Positions 31,176 through 41,695 of a DNA stretch of 64,000 nt are shown piece by piece (the first letter of the stretch is position 1; each line of letters begins with the position of its first letter). A program made the position numbers and the translations under genes. This stretch comes from Cyphellophora europaea CBS 101466. Taxonomy: Eukaryota; Ascomycota; Eurotiomycetes; Chaetothyriales; Cyphellophoraceae. The notes beneath the pieces were generated by a model. It made no database searches. It was given only the letters and a program-made list of their open reading frames with translations, and was not told the DNA's origin. The stretch spans positions 1,612,001 through 1,676,000 of the forward strand of contig NW_008481797.1 in the NCBI RefSeq assembly GCF_000365145.1, read 5' to 3'.

Positions 31176-33580
31176 ATGTCAGGTGCAACATTTGAAGTCG
31201 AAGCTGCAGCAAGAGGCGATCTAGGGGGCGTTCTCAAAGGCGCGCCCGGTGCTGAGAAGACTGCCCTCGACGTGAAGACCGCCGGTCATGACCTGGACAA
31301 CATTACCGACGAGAGCACTGAAGTTCTCGTTGGTCCCAATGGAGAACAATATCCTACAAAGGAAGAGTTGACTACGCTACGACGTATTCACGGCCACACT
31401 TCATGGGTCCTTTACACCATAGGGTGTGTACATGCCCAAATAACTTCGTTGTATATCTCTTCGAACACTCCAACTGACTTTGCCACCCAGTTTCGTCGAG
31501 CTTTGTGAACGTTTCGCCTATTATGGCACTACCGTCCTTTGTGGGTGAGAAAGCACGGCGACTAAGCCCAGCTACTAACGACACAGATACCAACTTCGTC
31601 TCATACAGCTTGCCAACCAACGACGATGCGCCCTACCCTGCGGCGGGTGCGGGTGGCACCAACGGCCAGTCTGGTGCGCTCGGTCTCGGTCAGCAGACCA
31701 GTACGGGATTGAGCCTCTTCAGTCAATTCTTCAGTTATATCATGCCACTGCTAGGTATGTCTAACCGATACTGACCTCGAGGAGTCTTTAGCTCCATATT
31801 GCACATCAGGTCCTTGCTGACATTGTCATGGCTAGGCGGCTACATTGCCGACCAATTTCTGGGCAAGTTCAAGACTATTCAGGTAGCCATAGTGTTTGCT
31901 GTCGTCGGCCACATCCTCATCATCGTTGCGGCGCTTCCTCCTGTCATTGCAACGGGCAAGACGGCTCTTGCGCCATACATCCTTGGACTCATTCTCTTCG
32001 GCGTGGGCGTGGGGTTCTTCAAGTGCAACATCTCGCCGCTCATCGCCGAGCAGTATGAGCACGAAAATCCCAGAGTGACGGTGAAAACTCTCAAGACAGG
32101 AGAGCGAGTGCTCGTTGATCCCTTCCTGACTATTGCCCGTATCTATGTGAGGTACTACTTCAGTGAGTCCACCCTGATCTCTGCTCCATTAGCAGCTGGT
32201 GCACTTGCTACTGTCGTTATGTCTTGTCTCGGAATTTCTCTTGCACTTTAATTTTAGATGCCGGCACTCCTCGATCAAGTCAATCTTACTAATGGCTGTA
32301 GTGATCAACGTCGGCGTCATGGCTGGCCAAATCAGCATGGTCTACGCGGAGAAATACGTCGGTTTTTGGCTGGCCTATACCTTGCCAACGATTCTGTTTC
32401 TTCTCTGCCCCATTGTCATGTTCGCATGTCGAAAGCGGTACGTCGGTCGGGCTCCCACAGGTTCGGTCCTTGGGAACGCATTCAGATTGATCGGTTATGC
32501 AATCAAGCATCGCAAAGATTCGCCCGATGGAAAATTCTCCTGGGACGTCGCAAAACCGAGCAAGATTGCCAACAAACCAAAGTGGATGACTTTCGACGAT
32601 GCATGGGTCGACCAGGTCCGTCGAGGCCTGAAGGCTTGCTACGTATTTGCCTTCTTGCCCATATACTGGCTCCCTGTAAGTGCAAATAAGTCTTGCGGGT
32701 AGCTTTCGGGGACTAACATCCAAGTAGTACTCACAGATCACTAACAATCTGACCAACCAAGCCGGTAAGTCCCACTCTCCTCATTACATGTCATCATGGT
32801 CGAGACCAAGATCAAGCTAATGACTACCACAGCGACGATGAGACTCGATGGCACACCCAACGACATTGTACAAAACCTGGATCCTATCACGCTGATCATC
32901 TTCATCCCCATCGTGGATCAATTCATGTATCCCTACATCGCTAAGAAGGGCTGGAACTTCACTCCCATCAAGAAGATGACGCTGGGGTTTGCATTCGGAA
33001 CCATGGCCATGATCTGTGCTGCCGTTACCCAGTACTACATCTACCAGAAATCTCCTTGTGGTTATCACGCCAGTGACCAGGACTGCATCGCCGAGCGAGG
33101 TCCACCGAACATCAGTGTCTGGACGCAAGCGCTGACCTATATCTTCGTGGCCTTCTCGGAGATCTTCACCAGCGTGGTTGGGCTCGAATATGCTTTCACC
33201 AAGGCGCCGAAGAACATGCGGTCATTTATCACGGGAATTTTCTGGTAAGCATGCATCGCAACTTCATTCATTACGATCTTTACTGACAATTTTGGGAAAG
33301 GTTCTCAAACGCTTTTTCCTCGGCCATCGGACAGGCTTTTGTGCCACTCGCTGCAGACCCGCACATCACCTGGCTGTACGGCTCCATTGGTATCATCGCT
33401 TTTGTGGGTGGAGTGGCCTTCTGGTTCACGTTCCAGAAGCTCGACGCCGAGGAAGCGAAATTGAACGTTTTGCCCGAATCGACTTACGAGGGTAGGAGGG
33501 CCAGTCTTATTGACGTGGAAGCTCGTCTCGCTGCGCAAGAGAAACAGGACAAGCTGCGCAAAGCTCAAGGCCTAGACTAG
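31176..33580 (+). CDS. PTR2: Proton-coupled di/tripeptide transporter (POT/PTR2)
   Basis: There are eight exons: 31176-31423, 31491-31540, 31587-31754, 31836-32162, 32302-32675, 32728-32764, 32833-33244 and 33301-33580, giving 631 residues. All introns have GT..AG ends; intron 2 has a perfect TACTAAC branch site and a less usual GTGGGT donor, chosen because it alone keeps frame. POT signatures are present: ELCERFAYYGTTVLYTNF (the ExxER-type motif), GGYIADQFLGKFKT in helix 3 and FFKCNISPLIAEQY. PTR2-type symporters import di- and tripeptides with protons at the plasma membrane, for nitrogen nutrition. The cytosolic N-terminus of about 70 residues and the charged C-terminal tail are normal. One exon of 50 nt and one of 37 nt make the gene easy to mis-annotate. 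Confidence 0.93.
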
Positions 33581-34105
33581 GTACTACAGGTCAGATTTGG
33601 CGGAGCGATGTTGGAGGCAAGCGTAGTGAAACTGAGAGTCGTACGAGTCCATGTCTCTCACAGCCTCCGGTCTGACCACGCCGCCAGAGTCGAAGTTCCT
33701 CAGCGATGACTTCGCTCTGGTAAGGATGCCCAAGAGTGACATAACATCACTGTTGGGATCTTATTTCATCAAGTATCTGAACCCACTTCAACATCTTGCA
33801 GCTCGTTCATCTTGCTCTCAGGCTGTGCTTATACACCAAGTACCTGGACTCAATTTTGGGTATCATATTGACTGATCGACGCCACCGCCCTGAGAAAGGC
33901 GAACGCGGGGCGGAGCGTCCATGTCTTGGCATTATTTACATGCCCAATCCGTCCGCGCCGACGTCCGCGCCTTGTAGAAGACTTGTACTTCTTTCGCACT
34001 CACTACGTCCGCCTTTGCAAACCTGTAATTTCTACCAAAAGCCCAGGGACTAAGTGAACATCACCAAACAAAAGATTTCGCTCGACTCACATTGTGTGGC
34101 ACACC
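33581..34105. other. Intergenic region, nothing recognised
   Basis: The spacer lies between PTR2 and SOS7 on the same strand. One ACGCG motif is present near 33903. No gene-like frame was accepted. Confidence 0.4.
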
Positions 34106-35008
34106 ATGGCTGCCGCTGCCGACCCGACCGCGCTCCTCGCGCAACTACAAGACCCACAAACATCCAAACCCCTCTCGATCCTCCACCTCGCAGAACCAAT
34201 CCTGGAATCTGAAGCCTCTGCCGCGAATCACCCCTCCTCGGACTCAGCTGCTGCCCAGCGCGATCTCGCAACCTCGACGACCTCCGCCCCAGACACCACC
34301 TCTGTCGTACTGACACCATCCACACTCGGGGCCGATCTCCAACACTACCGCGATCTCTTCTCGAAGCTACGCTTCAGCTACCTTGAGCAAGTCACCAAGG
34401 AGAAATACCTGCGCAGCATCGTTGGCGACCCGCCCCTCCTCGTGACGCCAAAAGACAATGCCGAGCTAGAGGCCAAACTGGTGGGCATGAAAGCGGAGCT
34501 GAAGGCCAAGAAGGCGGAGACCGACGCGCTAGTGACGGAGCTCGAGGGCGTGGCCGCCGCGCTGGCGGCGCAGTACGAGGGCGTGGAGAGCGGCAAGGTC
34601 GCGTTGCGGGCGCTGCCGGCCGAGGTGGAGGACCTGAAGGCGCAGGTGGCAGTGTTGAGAGAGGAGGTGCAGCGCAAGCAGACGGAACTGGGCAGGGAAG
34701 GGGACGAAGATCCGAGGTACGCGATGCGTATGGATGCGACGGCACAGGCGCTCGAGGAGCAGCGGAGGGCCAATGAGGCGATTGATCGCGAGATTGCGGA
34801 GCTGGAGAGGCGCTTGCCGGGCAAGATGCGGGAGTGTGAGCGTGCGGAGAGGGAGTTGGAGGAGATGGAGAGGCAGAGGGAGGAGATCACGAGGCAGGCG
34901 AGGGAGGTCAAGCGGATACGTGAGGAGGGCGGGAGGGATCTGGTGGGCGAGCGCGGCCGTTGGTATACGGCGCAGGAGGCGGTGTTGAAAGGGCTGCTTC
35001 GGACTTGA
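34106..35008 (+). CDS. SOS7: Kinetochore protein Sos7-like
   Basis: The single exon encodes 300 residues, starting at MAAAADPTALL. The conserved Sos7 signature lies at residues 76-110 (ADLQHYRDLFSKLRFSYLEQ, then VTKEKYLRSIVGDPP). Nearly all the rest (115-290) is coiled coil rich in Glu, Ala, Lys and Arg. In fission yeast Sos7 binds Spc7 (KNL1) and recruits the Mis12 complex; it corresponds to Kre28/Zwint in other lineages. With BUB1, which also docks on KNL1, this gives two KNL1-linked genes in the window, about 19 kb apart. The signature match is from memory of the family and is fairly specific. Confidence 0.78.
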   Translation: MAAAADPTALLAQLQDPQTSKPLSILHLAEPILESEASAANHPSSDSAAAQRDLATSTTSAPDTTSVVLTPSTLGADLQHYRDLFSKLRFSYLEQVTKEKYLRSIVGDPPLLVTPKDNAELEAKLVGMKAELKAKKAETDALVTELEGVAAALAAQYEGVESGKVALRALPAEVEDLKAQVAVLREEVQRKQTELGREGDEDPRYAMRMDATAQALEEQRRANEAIDREIAELERRLPGKMRECERAERELEEMERQREEITRQAREVKRIREEGGRDLVGERGRWYTAQEAVLKGLLRT

Positions 35009-35532
35009 AGCGAAGGAGGTGATAGTGTATGATTACGAGGTTACGTTTACGAGCAGAAAGGTGCCGCGATGTCTCGATGGCTCAGTGATAATGGAATGAC
35101 AATGATATGTCGAACTTCACCGGACTCAAGAGCACTTGAAGGAGCAGAGATTCTACGGGGAGCGTTGACGCTTCGTCGGATCGATGCTATACAGTCATCA
35201 AGAGTTGCAAGACGTGTCATAGCGGTCCCCAAGTCAGATGGCTGACCAGTCAAGGTGTGCTGCTCGTCATTTTCAACATACATCGGAAGCTTGCAAGGAA
35301 TCAAAACGTGATGTGATGCGAAAGCTTGGAGAAGATCTTGGATATCACTTTTCATTGGAGGTTCATTGCACCAGCGCCTGAGACTGCCGCTTTGCAACGC
35401 AAAGTCGTGCTAGTCTTGAGCTGCACCTTATCTGCCGAGTCCCAACGCTGGTTGTTGAGCTCTCCGCAGATCATCGTGAAGATGATCTGTCGCTGATGGC
35501 TATCATTCACTGCGCTTCCTTCTGCGTGACAT
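35009..35532. other. Convergent intergenic region
   Basis: SOS7 and RPS9 end towards each other here. The segment is 3' untranslated and spacer sequence; nothing else is recognised. Confidence 0.45.
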
Positions 35533-36308
35533 TTACTCCTCGTCCTCGCCGGCATCCTCATCGTCACCACCGTCAGCCTTGGACTCAGCAGCCTTGGCCT
35601 TCTTTCTCCGGACACGGCCGGGACGCCCGCCACCAAATGGTGAGGTGAGGGCAAAGTCAATGTGCTTCTGGGAGTCGAGACGGACGATGAACGAGGGAAC
35701 GTTGACGATCTGCTTGCCGACACGAATGTGGCGCTGCTTGATGAGGACACGGGCGTGGTGGATGGACTTGGCGAGCCCGAGCTTGTAGACACAGGTCTGG
35801 AGGCGACGCTCCAAGAAATCCTCGACCTTGAGGGCCAGCACGTAATCGAGCTTCATACGGGACTCGTCGAGCACACCGACACGAACGAGACGGCGAATCA
35901 GAGCGTTGCCTTCGAAGAGACGCTTGGGGTCCTTCTCATCGAGGGTGAGAAGTTGACTAGATGGGATTGTTAGGCCATGGCACATATATTGGGGGCCTCC
36001 TCATTTTCGCATACCGGGCAGCACGTCGAATCTTGGACAGAGTCAACAAGACACGCCAGACCTCACGTTTGTTGCGCAGGCCATATTCGCCGACGAGCTT
36101 GAGTTCGGAGTCGCTGAGAAGGACGTTAGTATGGCACCGCAGACATAAGCAGAGACAAGCTGCTGCTCAGTGGCCTTGGGTTATAACGTACAGACGGGCT
36201 GACTCGAATGCTGTGTCGTTGTTAGTGCAAAGTATCTTGTGGAGGGCATCTTGTAAACTCACGTCGACGAGGGACCTTGTAGGTCTTAGAATAAGAGCGA
36301 GGAGCCAT
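35533..36308 (-). CDS. RPS9: 40S ribosomal protein S9 (uS4)
   Basis: There are four exons: 36263-36308, 36192-36210 (only 19 nt), 36015-36113 and 35533-35956, with introns of 52, 78 and 58 bp, giving 195 residues. It starts MAPRSYSKTYKVPRRPFESA and holds the S4 RNA-binding domain (RLQTCVYKLGLAKSIHHARV and IRVGKQIVNVPSFIVRLDSQ). It ends in an acidic tail rich in Asp and Glu. uS4 binds 18S rRNA early in 40S assembly and helps decoding fidelity at the mRNA entry site. Introns crowd near the start codon, common for fungal ribosomal genes. The gene diverges from RPL21 with 241 bp between start codons. Confidence 0.97.
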
Positions 36309-36549
36309 GATTGCAGTTGATGCGCGCAATCACAGAAGTCGCAATTGTCGATGGGAGCGAGATGATGGTGTTGGGTGCGGTCTGTCTCGAAAGGATTGTG
36401 CGAACTTGCCAAGATTTTAAGACGTTAGTCTACTTTGAGACTAGTGCCAAGCCAAGCCCAAGATTTCCGCCCACAGAGGCAACAGACGTGCCTGCGCAAC
36501 TTTCGATCTCAACTTCCACCACGCCGATTCTCGACAACAGCACGCCAAA
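36309..36549. promoter_or_regulatory. RPS9/RPL21 bidirectional promoter
   Basis: A 241-bp segment serves two divergent ribosomal protein genes, one for each subunit. Such an arrangement gives matched expression. I could not identify a known ribosomal-protein promoter element. Confidence 0.65.
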
Positions 36550-37088
36550 ATGGGTCACGCCGCCGGTCTAAGAGCAGGCACTCGCTATGCCTTTGCCCGT
36601 AAACACCGCCAGAAGGGCATGGTGCGCCTCAGCACCTTCATGTAAGCCTCGACGAGCCCGCTCGGGCCAGTACCTCGCGAACAAATCACTAACCCGCACA
36701 AAGGAAGAATTACAAGGTCGGCGACATCGTAGACATCAAGAACAACGGTGCCCAGCAAAAGGGCATGGCCCACAAGGTCTACCACGGCAAGACGGGCGTT
36801 GTCTACAACGTGACCAAGTCCGCGGTCGGAGTCATCATCTACAAGCAGGTCGGCAACCGATACATCGAGAAGCGCATCAACGTCCGTCTCGAGCACATCA
36901 ACCACAGCCGCTCCCGCGAGGAGTTCATCACCCGCGTTAAGAACAACGCCAAGAGACGGCGCGAGGCCAAGGAGAAGGGCGAGACGGTCCAGCTCAAGAG
37001 ACTGCCGCAGGGCCCCCGTGAGGCGCACACCGTCGAGCTCACCGATGTGGAGAGTCTGGCCCCCCAGGCGTACGATACGCACATCTAG
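36550..37088 (+). CDS. RPL21: 60S ribosomal protein L21 (eL21)
   Basis: There are two exons, 36550-36641 and 36704-37088, with a 62-bp intron containing CACTAAC, giving 158 residues. It starts MGHAAGLRAGTRYAF and continues with the SH3-like core YKVGDIVDIKNNGAQQKGMA, YHGKTGVVYNVTKSAVGVII and VGNRYIEKRINVRLEHI. eL21 is a surface protein of the large subunit near the central protuberance and 5S rRNA. Length and sequence are normal for fungi. Confidence 0.97.
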
Positions 37089-37660
37089 GTGGATTGTGGT
37101 GCGAGATGGAGGAGTCTCAGTTGTGGCTGCCGAGTGGTTGTGAATGCAGGTGGTCAAGGGGTGACAGTCGTCTCGAGGAGTGGAGGAACGAGCTACGACA
37201 CCGATACCAATGACTTTATGCCATGGTTCGATGCAGCCAGGCATAGAAGGCGGAGCCAAGCGTTCGGCTTTCCAATGAGAAATCTTTCAAAATGTTCATG
37301 CTGGACTCTCAACGCATTCAGAACCGGGACTTAATGGTGCTCATACGAACTAATCAAAAGGCATCTGGCTCGAGTATGTGTGAGCATTGTAATCCGAGCT
37401 TCTCATCGATGGGAAAGTAATCACTTTTGCCTGCTCTACGCCGAGGAGAGCTAACTGCCTACGCCTGGGGTATCTTATGCCATGTCTCATCATTCCCTTA
37501 GTCGTGAATCAATCATGAACGCACATCGTTGTGGTAATGGCCGACTCCGTGCACGCAGATTCCAAAAACTCCTTGTGTGCCCCAGCATGCACTTTAACAC
37601 CTCGATAAGCTGCCTCGCCTGAGCACTTTTGCCTTTCTCCAAGCACCGAGCACGACAGCT
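37089..37660. other. Convergent intergenic region
   Basis: RPL21 and the RNA-dependent RNA polymerase gene end towards each other. No further gene is recognised. Confidence 0.45.
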
Positions 37661-40600
37661 TCAGAGATCGTCCTCGTCCGCAAACAGCGCCGCCTTCTCC
37701 GCTTCAGTCATTAGCGCTGGATCCTTCATCACCTCTTTGCCCACATTCATAGTAAGGCGAGCCACACTGGCTTCTCCAAAGCGCATTTCCTCATCGATAG
37801 GACTAGGCTCCGCCGAAGATGGATCTTGAGAAACGTGGTCGTACGAGTCGTTATCACTGGAAACGACAACCTCATCCTTGCCCGCCTGGCGAATCTTTTT
37901 GTTAGCAGACAGTGTTCTCACCATTTTCGAAGCGTCGTTGTCTGCAAAACCGTGTGACAGGTCCTTGTGGTTCATAGATGAAGCGCGCGCATATGTTTGC
38001 GAATCGTTCCCCGGGATAACCTGGATGGCGAGTTTGCTAGGATCCGTGCCTTCTCCCACGTTGGAGGTAGTTGCGATCTTACCCAGCACATCTGCAAGGA
38101 TCCAGGGAAAGCTGCAGAAAGGCACCTTGGGTGTCGACGGTCCGATAACTTCCTCCTCTTCGGCGTGGCCTTCCTTTTCGTCGATATCAGTCTCCTGGCC
38201 GTCACGTAGAGCGGCGCTAACTTGGGCAGCGGTGAATTGATAGGCGGCCAACGCGTATGGCATCAATCGATCGAAGTCGTTACCGCCGGCAACTCTGACA
38301 AGCTCTTGACGGAACTCATCCTTCAGGTTCTTCGAAATGCGCCCAATCTCCTCGTGAAACTTGAAATCTCGAGATTGCTTGCTGTGAGACATGACGAACG
38401 TAGACCACACCTCAAACTCTGTCTGTATCTTGTGTTGTGCCATGATGCGCTGCAAAGCCATATCATACTCGTGCTTGATGATCTCCACCTCGGCGAAGTA
38501 GTGGTCTTGCGGACGGTCCAAGTGAAGAATCCTCTTATCGAACTCGGTGTTGTATCGAGTCTTGAAGCCAAAGCGCTTAACAGACTTCTTGACATCGTCA
38601 TACAATTGACCAAGAATCTTCTTGCTCACGTACGGGTGACCGCGTTTCTCCATGAAGTGAGGCCACTTGTTACGTTCCAGATCTCGGGGAAGCTCTGCGG
38701 GCACACCGGTCTTAGGATAGTCGACAGATGTCGAGTGCGCTTGGACCAGCCTCAAGCAGTCATCACTTTTGACCCCAAGGTCAAGGAAGTCTGCCGATCC
38801 CAAGTGCGCGTGAGCGATCCTACCTAGCTGATCGTTCATGAGATAGTGGAGGAAGAAATCGATGATATGTTTCGTGGTGATCTCGCCCTCAGCTTGGACG
38901 GGGTTGGGCGGTTCATAGTGGAAAGGCTCCTCTTGCCAATTGTCGGGAATAAGAGTCTGATCCCAGATCACAATGTAATCATCGCCGTCCAAATCGCCTC
39001 CAGAGCACATACTGGGAAGATCACGATCGCCGTTCTGAGGCATAACTACCACATCGCGGAGATGGTGCAGTGCCTTAGAATTGACAGCCTTGACGACGCG
39101 AATATCGCCGGGGTGGAGAGAAGGGTTCCGAGCCAGTATGCAGACGCTCTCGATGACCTTGAGCTTGCCAGTCTTGGGATCCGTGATCTGCAGGAATATC
39201 TCTGGTAGACCTTTCTCCTTCTCCTGTCGACTAGCTGTGTCTGGGGCTTGGAGCTTATCGAAATGCCCCCGAAGAGAGTTAGTTTCATCAACCGTACCCA
39301 GCACAAAGGCCCCATCACTGACGGGAATCTTGGCCTTCTCTTTCAGATACTTCAAGCTGTACGCACGCCAAAGCTCCAGCAGAGACATAACGAAAGGCTC
39401 TTTGACGCGACGAAAGCCGTTCGAGACCAAGTCACACATGCTTAGGGTCATGAGGTTTGGATCAACCTGGGTGCGTAGCGCCGTCAATGCGGCATTATCG
39501 TCCTTCATCGCCTTTTCGAGGGCTTTGATGGTTGATTTCTGCTTGTTCAGGAACACCTGGTCCTTTATACCGAGGAAACTCAAGACAAGGATGATCTGGC
39601 GGTTGAGGAACGGTTGCCAAAAGTGGGACCAACGAATGATTTCCAGTTCCTGAGACTTGCTCTCGAACTTGAATTGACTGCGTCGAATCTGAACAGTGAT
39701 TCCAGCTAGCGATGGGTCGACTACTAAGACTCCTTTGCATCCACCGAGACGAAATTGGAAGCAAGAGGGAGGAGTTTGACCTGAAATACCAAGATTGCCC
39801 TGCACCAGGGTTGCAGCAAGAGGCGAGAGTTTGCCGACGCCATCGCTGAAAATATGGCTGCCAATGATGATATCTGGGATCAAATTGTCCTTTGTGATAG
39901 GAGGCAATGGGTAATGAAACGGAACAGTTGTCGAGAAGCACTGCCCCATGCGAGCAGCAAGCTTGGCGACGATTGTTTCGTTGTCAAAAACGCCCATCTC
40001 TGCCCGGATCATGCTGGCCGAGATTTCAGGCTTTGAGGCAAAAAAGTATGCGCCATGTTCGCGCAGTTGGGAGTTGCCATATGCTAGAAACTCATAATGG
40101 ATTCCAGCAATCGTGATACCACTGGAGAGGGCACGGCCGACTCGGTCAATGATGAGCTGCATTTTCTTGTTGCTCGAGGCAAAAATCTTGCTTTGTCCAC
40201 GATATTCGTCGTCCTCGAATTTTACGCGAAGGAAGCGGTCAGCGTGCTGCATGTACTTGCGAACGACGCGGTTGGAATAATCAACGGTTGGAGTATGAAT
40301 CTTGAGCCCAGACGCTGTTACGGTCGCGTGGTACACAAGGACGCAATTTCTGGGAAGCTGTCTCGCACGAACTGGCTTCTGATATCTGATGTCGGTAAAG
40401 ATAGTCATTGGGTCGTGAATTTCCTCGCCGAACGCATCGACGTGGACGAGCATTTGCTTGGCCTTGGCTTCTGGCAGCATTTTGAGCTTGCGTAGAAATG
40501 TCTGGTCGATGGCGTATTCACTTAACCATCCGTTTGAGATACAGACTTCCAGCTGATAGCGAAGGCCGAATGAAAGAGCAAAGCCATCATCAAGAGGATT

Positions 40601-41695
40601 TCTGGGATCGCCTGTGTTTTCGATGTCCGACCAGTAGGCTGCTTCGTCCGTCCTGATCTTGTTGACGACGACGAAGTCTTGGGTATTAGTGTCCACGCGA
40701 ACGTTGAAATCTTGAAGAGCAGATTCGAATAACTTCAACCCCATTTCGCTGTGCTTGTGCATGTCAAGATCGAACTTGAAAGTAGTCCACCGAGCGAGAT
40801 TGATTCGGTTGAGGTTCTTCCTCAAAGCGACTGGCGTCTCATTGATAGTCGTGAAGGTATCCTTGTGTGTAACGATGTCAGTCTGTCGCGTCCACAGGTC
40901 ATCCTCTCGCCAGATTCTTGCATCTTTGACGTGGCTAGCAGACATGGCGGTCTCCAAGCGGCGCGAGTACCAAGGAGGATTACGAACGTGAACGATGTAT
41001 GATGCACGGGTGTACGTGCCGGCGGCCAGTCTCCAGATACTGAAGTTGTCGTCAAGTGAGACTGGAAAGCGATATAGACGAGTTCGAGAGCCATTCTTGG
41101 ACTGCAGAAGGATTGGAAAGTGAACCTCGATCTCGCGCTTCCTCAGATTGAGAAGAAGACTGAGGTTTGCAGCTTCAGCGTTCGGGAGGGCTTCGGAGTG
41201 AGAAGAGACAGTGTTCATGACGGTCATCTCCTTGTCCTTCCCTAAGATGCCAAAACCAAGTGTCGTTCCATGAAGAACGATCTCTTCTGGGTAGACGACA
41301 TCACGTCCAGGACTTGGGACTGTGTAATTCTTCTTCTGCCATTCTGAAAGGCGCACACCAATTTTGCATTTCTTGCGATCATTCGTCTCGAACTTCCAAG
41401 CACCCTTGGCCCAGAAAGGTCTTGCTGGAGGGGGCTTGAATCTGATCTCGGCGGAGCTTAGCTGACCACCACGACGGCTCTGGTTGATGTCGATTGAGGA
41501 GATATTACCCTCGCGAATGAAATTCTTGTGAATGTCTGCGGTGGAGACATTTGAGGGTAGATGGGAGAGGCTAACTTTGACAACAGACCAAGTCCGCCAA
41601 TTGTTCGAAGTTGGCAGTTGAATAGCGTTGGCTGCATTGGACTTAGAGCCTTGGCCAGGCAAGCTATCATCGGGGTCTCCAGAGGAGGTGAACAT
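37661..41695 (-). CDS. RNA-dependent RNA polymerase (RNA silencing)
   Basis: The single exon encodes 1344 residues. The catalytic signature of eukaryotic cell-encoded RNA-dependent RNA polymerases, MCSGGDLDGDDYIVIWD, places the metal-binding Asp triad in DLDGD at residues 901-905. Upstream are family blocks such as QFRLGGCKGVLVVDPSL and ARNPSLHPGDIRVVKAVN, and downstream a helical neck region. The N-terminal 120 residues (VVKVSLSHLPSNVSTADIH) look like an RRM-type fold. Such enzymes copy single-stranded RNA to double-stranded RNA feeding Dicer, in quelling, meiotic silencing (SAD-1) or defence against viruses. The DLDGDDY form and length suggest the SAD-1/Rdp1 branch rather than QDE-1, but a tree would be needed. 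No frame break is seen, so the gene looks functional. Confidence 0.95.
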   Translation of the reverse strand: MFTSSGDPDDSLPGQGSKSNAANAIQLPTSNNWRTWSVVKVSLSHLPSNVSTADIHKNFIREGNISSIDINQSRRGGQLSSAEIRFKPPPARPFWAKGAWKFETNDRKKCKIGVRLSEWQKKNYTVPSPGRDVVYPEEIVLHGTTLGFGILGKDKEMTVMNTVSSHSEALPNAEAANLSLLLNLRKREIEVHFPILLQSKNGSRTRLYRFPVSLDDNFSIWRLAAGTYTRASYIVHVRNPPWYSRRLETAMSASHVKDARIWREDDLWTRQTDIVTHKDTFTTINETPVALRKNLNRINLARWTTFKFDLDMHKHSEMGLKLFESALQDFNVRVDTNTQDFVVVNKIRTDEAAYWSDIENTGDPRNPLDDGFALSFGLRYQLEVCISNGWLSEYAIDQTFLRKLKMLPEAKAKQMLVHVDAFGEEIHDPMTIFTDIRYQKPVRARQLPRNCVLVYHATVTASGLKIHTPTVDYSNRVVRKYMQHADRFLRVKFEDDEYRGQSKIFASSNKKMQLIIDRVGRALSSGITIAGIHYEFLAYGNSQLREHGAYFFASKPEISASMIRAEMGVFDNETIVAKLAARMGQCFSTTVPFHYPLPPITKDNLIPDIIIGSHIFSDGVGKLSPLAATLVQGNLGISGQTPPSCFQFRLGGCKGVLVVDPSLAGITVQIRRSQFKFESKSQELEIIRWSHFWQPFLNRQIILVLSFLGIKDQVFLNKQKSTIKALEKAMKDDNAALTALRTQVDPNLMTLSMCDLVSNGFRRVKEPFVMSLLELWRAYSLKYLKEKAKIPVSDGAFVLGTVDETNSLRGHFDKLQAPDTASRQEKEKGLPEIFLQITDPKTGKLKVIESVCILARNPSLHPGDIRVVKAVNSKALHHLRDVVVMPQNGDRDLPSMCSGGDLDGDDYIVIWDQTLIPDNWQEEPFHYEPPNPVQAEGEITTKHIIDFFLHYLMNDQLGRIAHAHLGSADFLDLGVKSDDCLRLVQAHSTSVDYPKTGVPAELPRDLERNKWPHFMEKRGHPYVSKKILGQLYDDVKKSVKRFGFKTRYNTEFDKRILHLDRPQDHYFAEVEIIKHEYDMALQRIMAQHKIQTEFEVWSTFVMSHSKQSRDFKFHEEIGRISKNLKDEFRQELVRVAGGNDFDRLMPYALAAYQFTAAQVSAALRDGQETDIDEKEGHAEEEEVIGPSTPKVPFCSFPWILADVLGKIATTSNVGEGTDPSKLAIQVIPGNDSQTYARASSMNHKDLSHGFADNDASKMVRTLSANKKIRQAGKDEVVVSSDNDSYDHVSQDPSSAEPSPIDEEMRFGEASVARLTMNVGKEVMKDPALMTEAEKAALFADEDDL

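Noticed and set aside
31415..31432. CCATAGGGTGTG, similar to the start of fungal 5S rRNA
   Set aside because: It lies at the first exon-intron border of the peptide transporter, and none of the later 5S rRNA sequence follows.
38222..38827. 201-codon plus-strand frame antisense to the RNA-dependent RNA polymerase
   Set aside because: It is a shadow of the conserved polymerase frame without a domain of its own.
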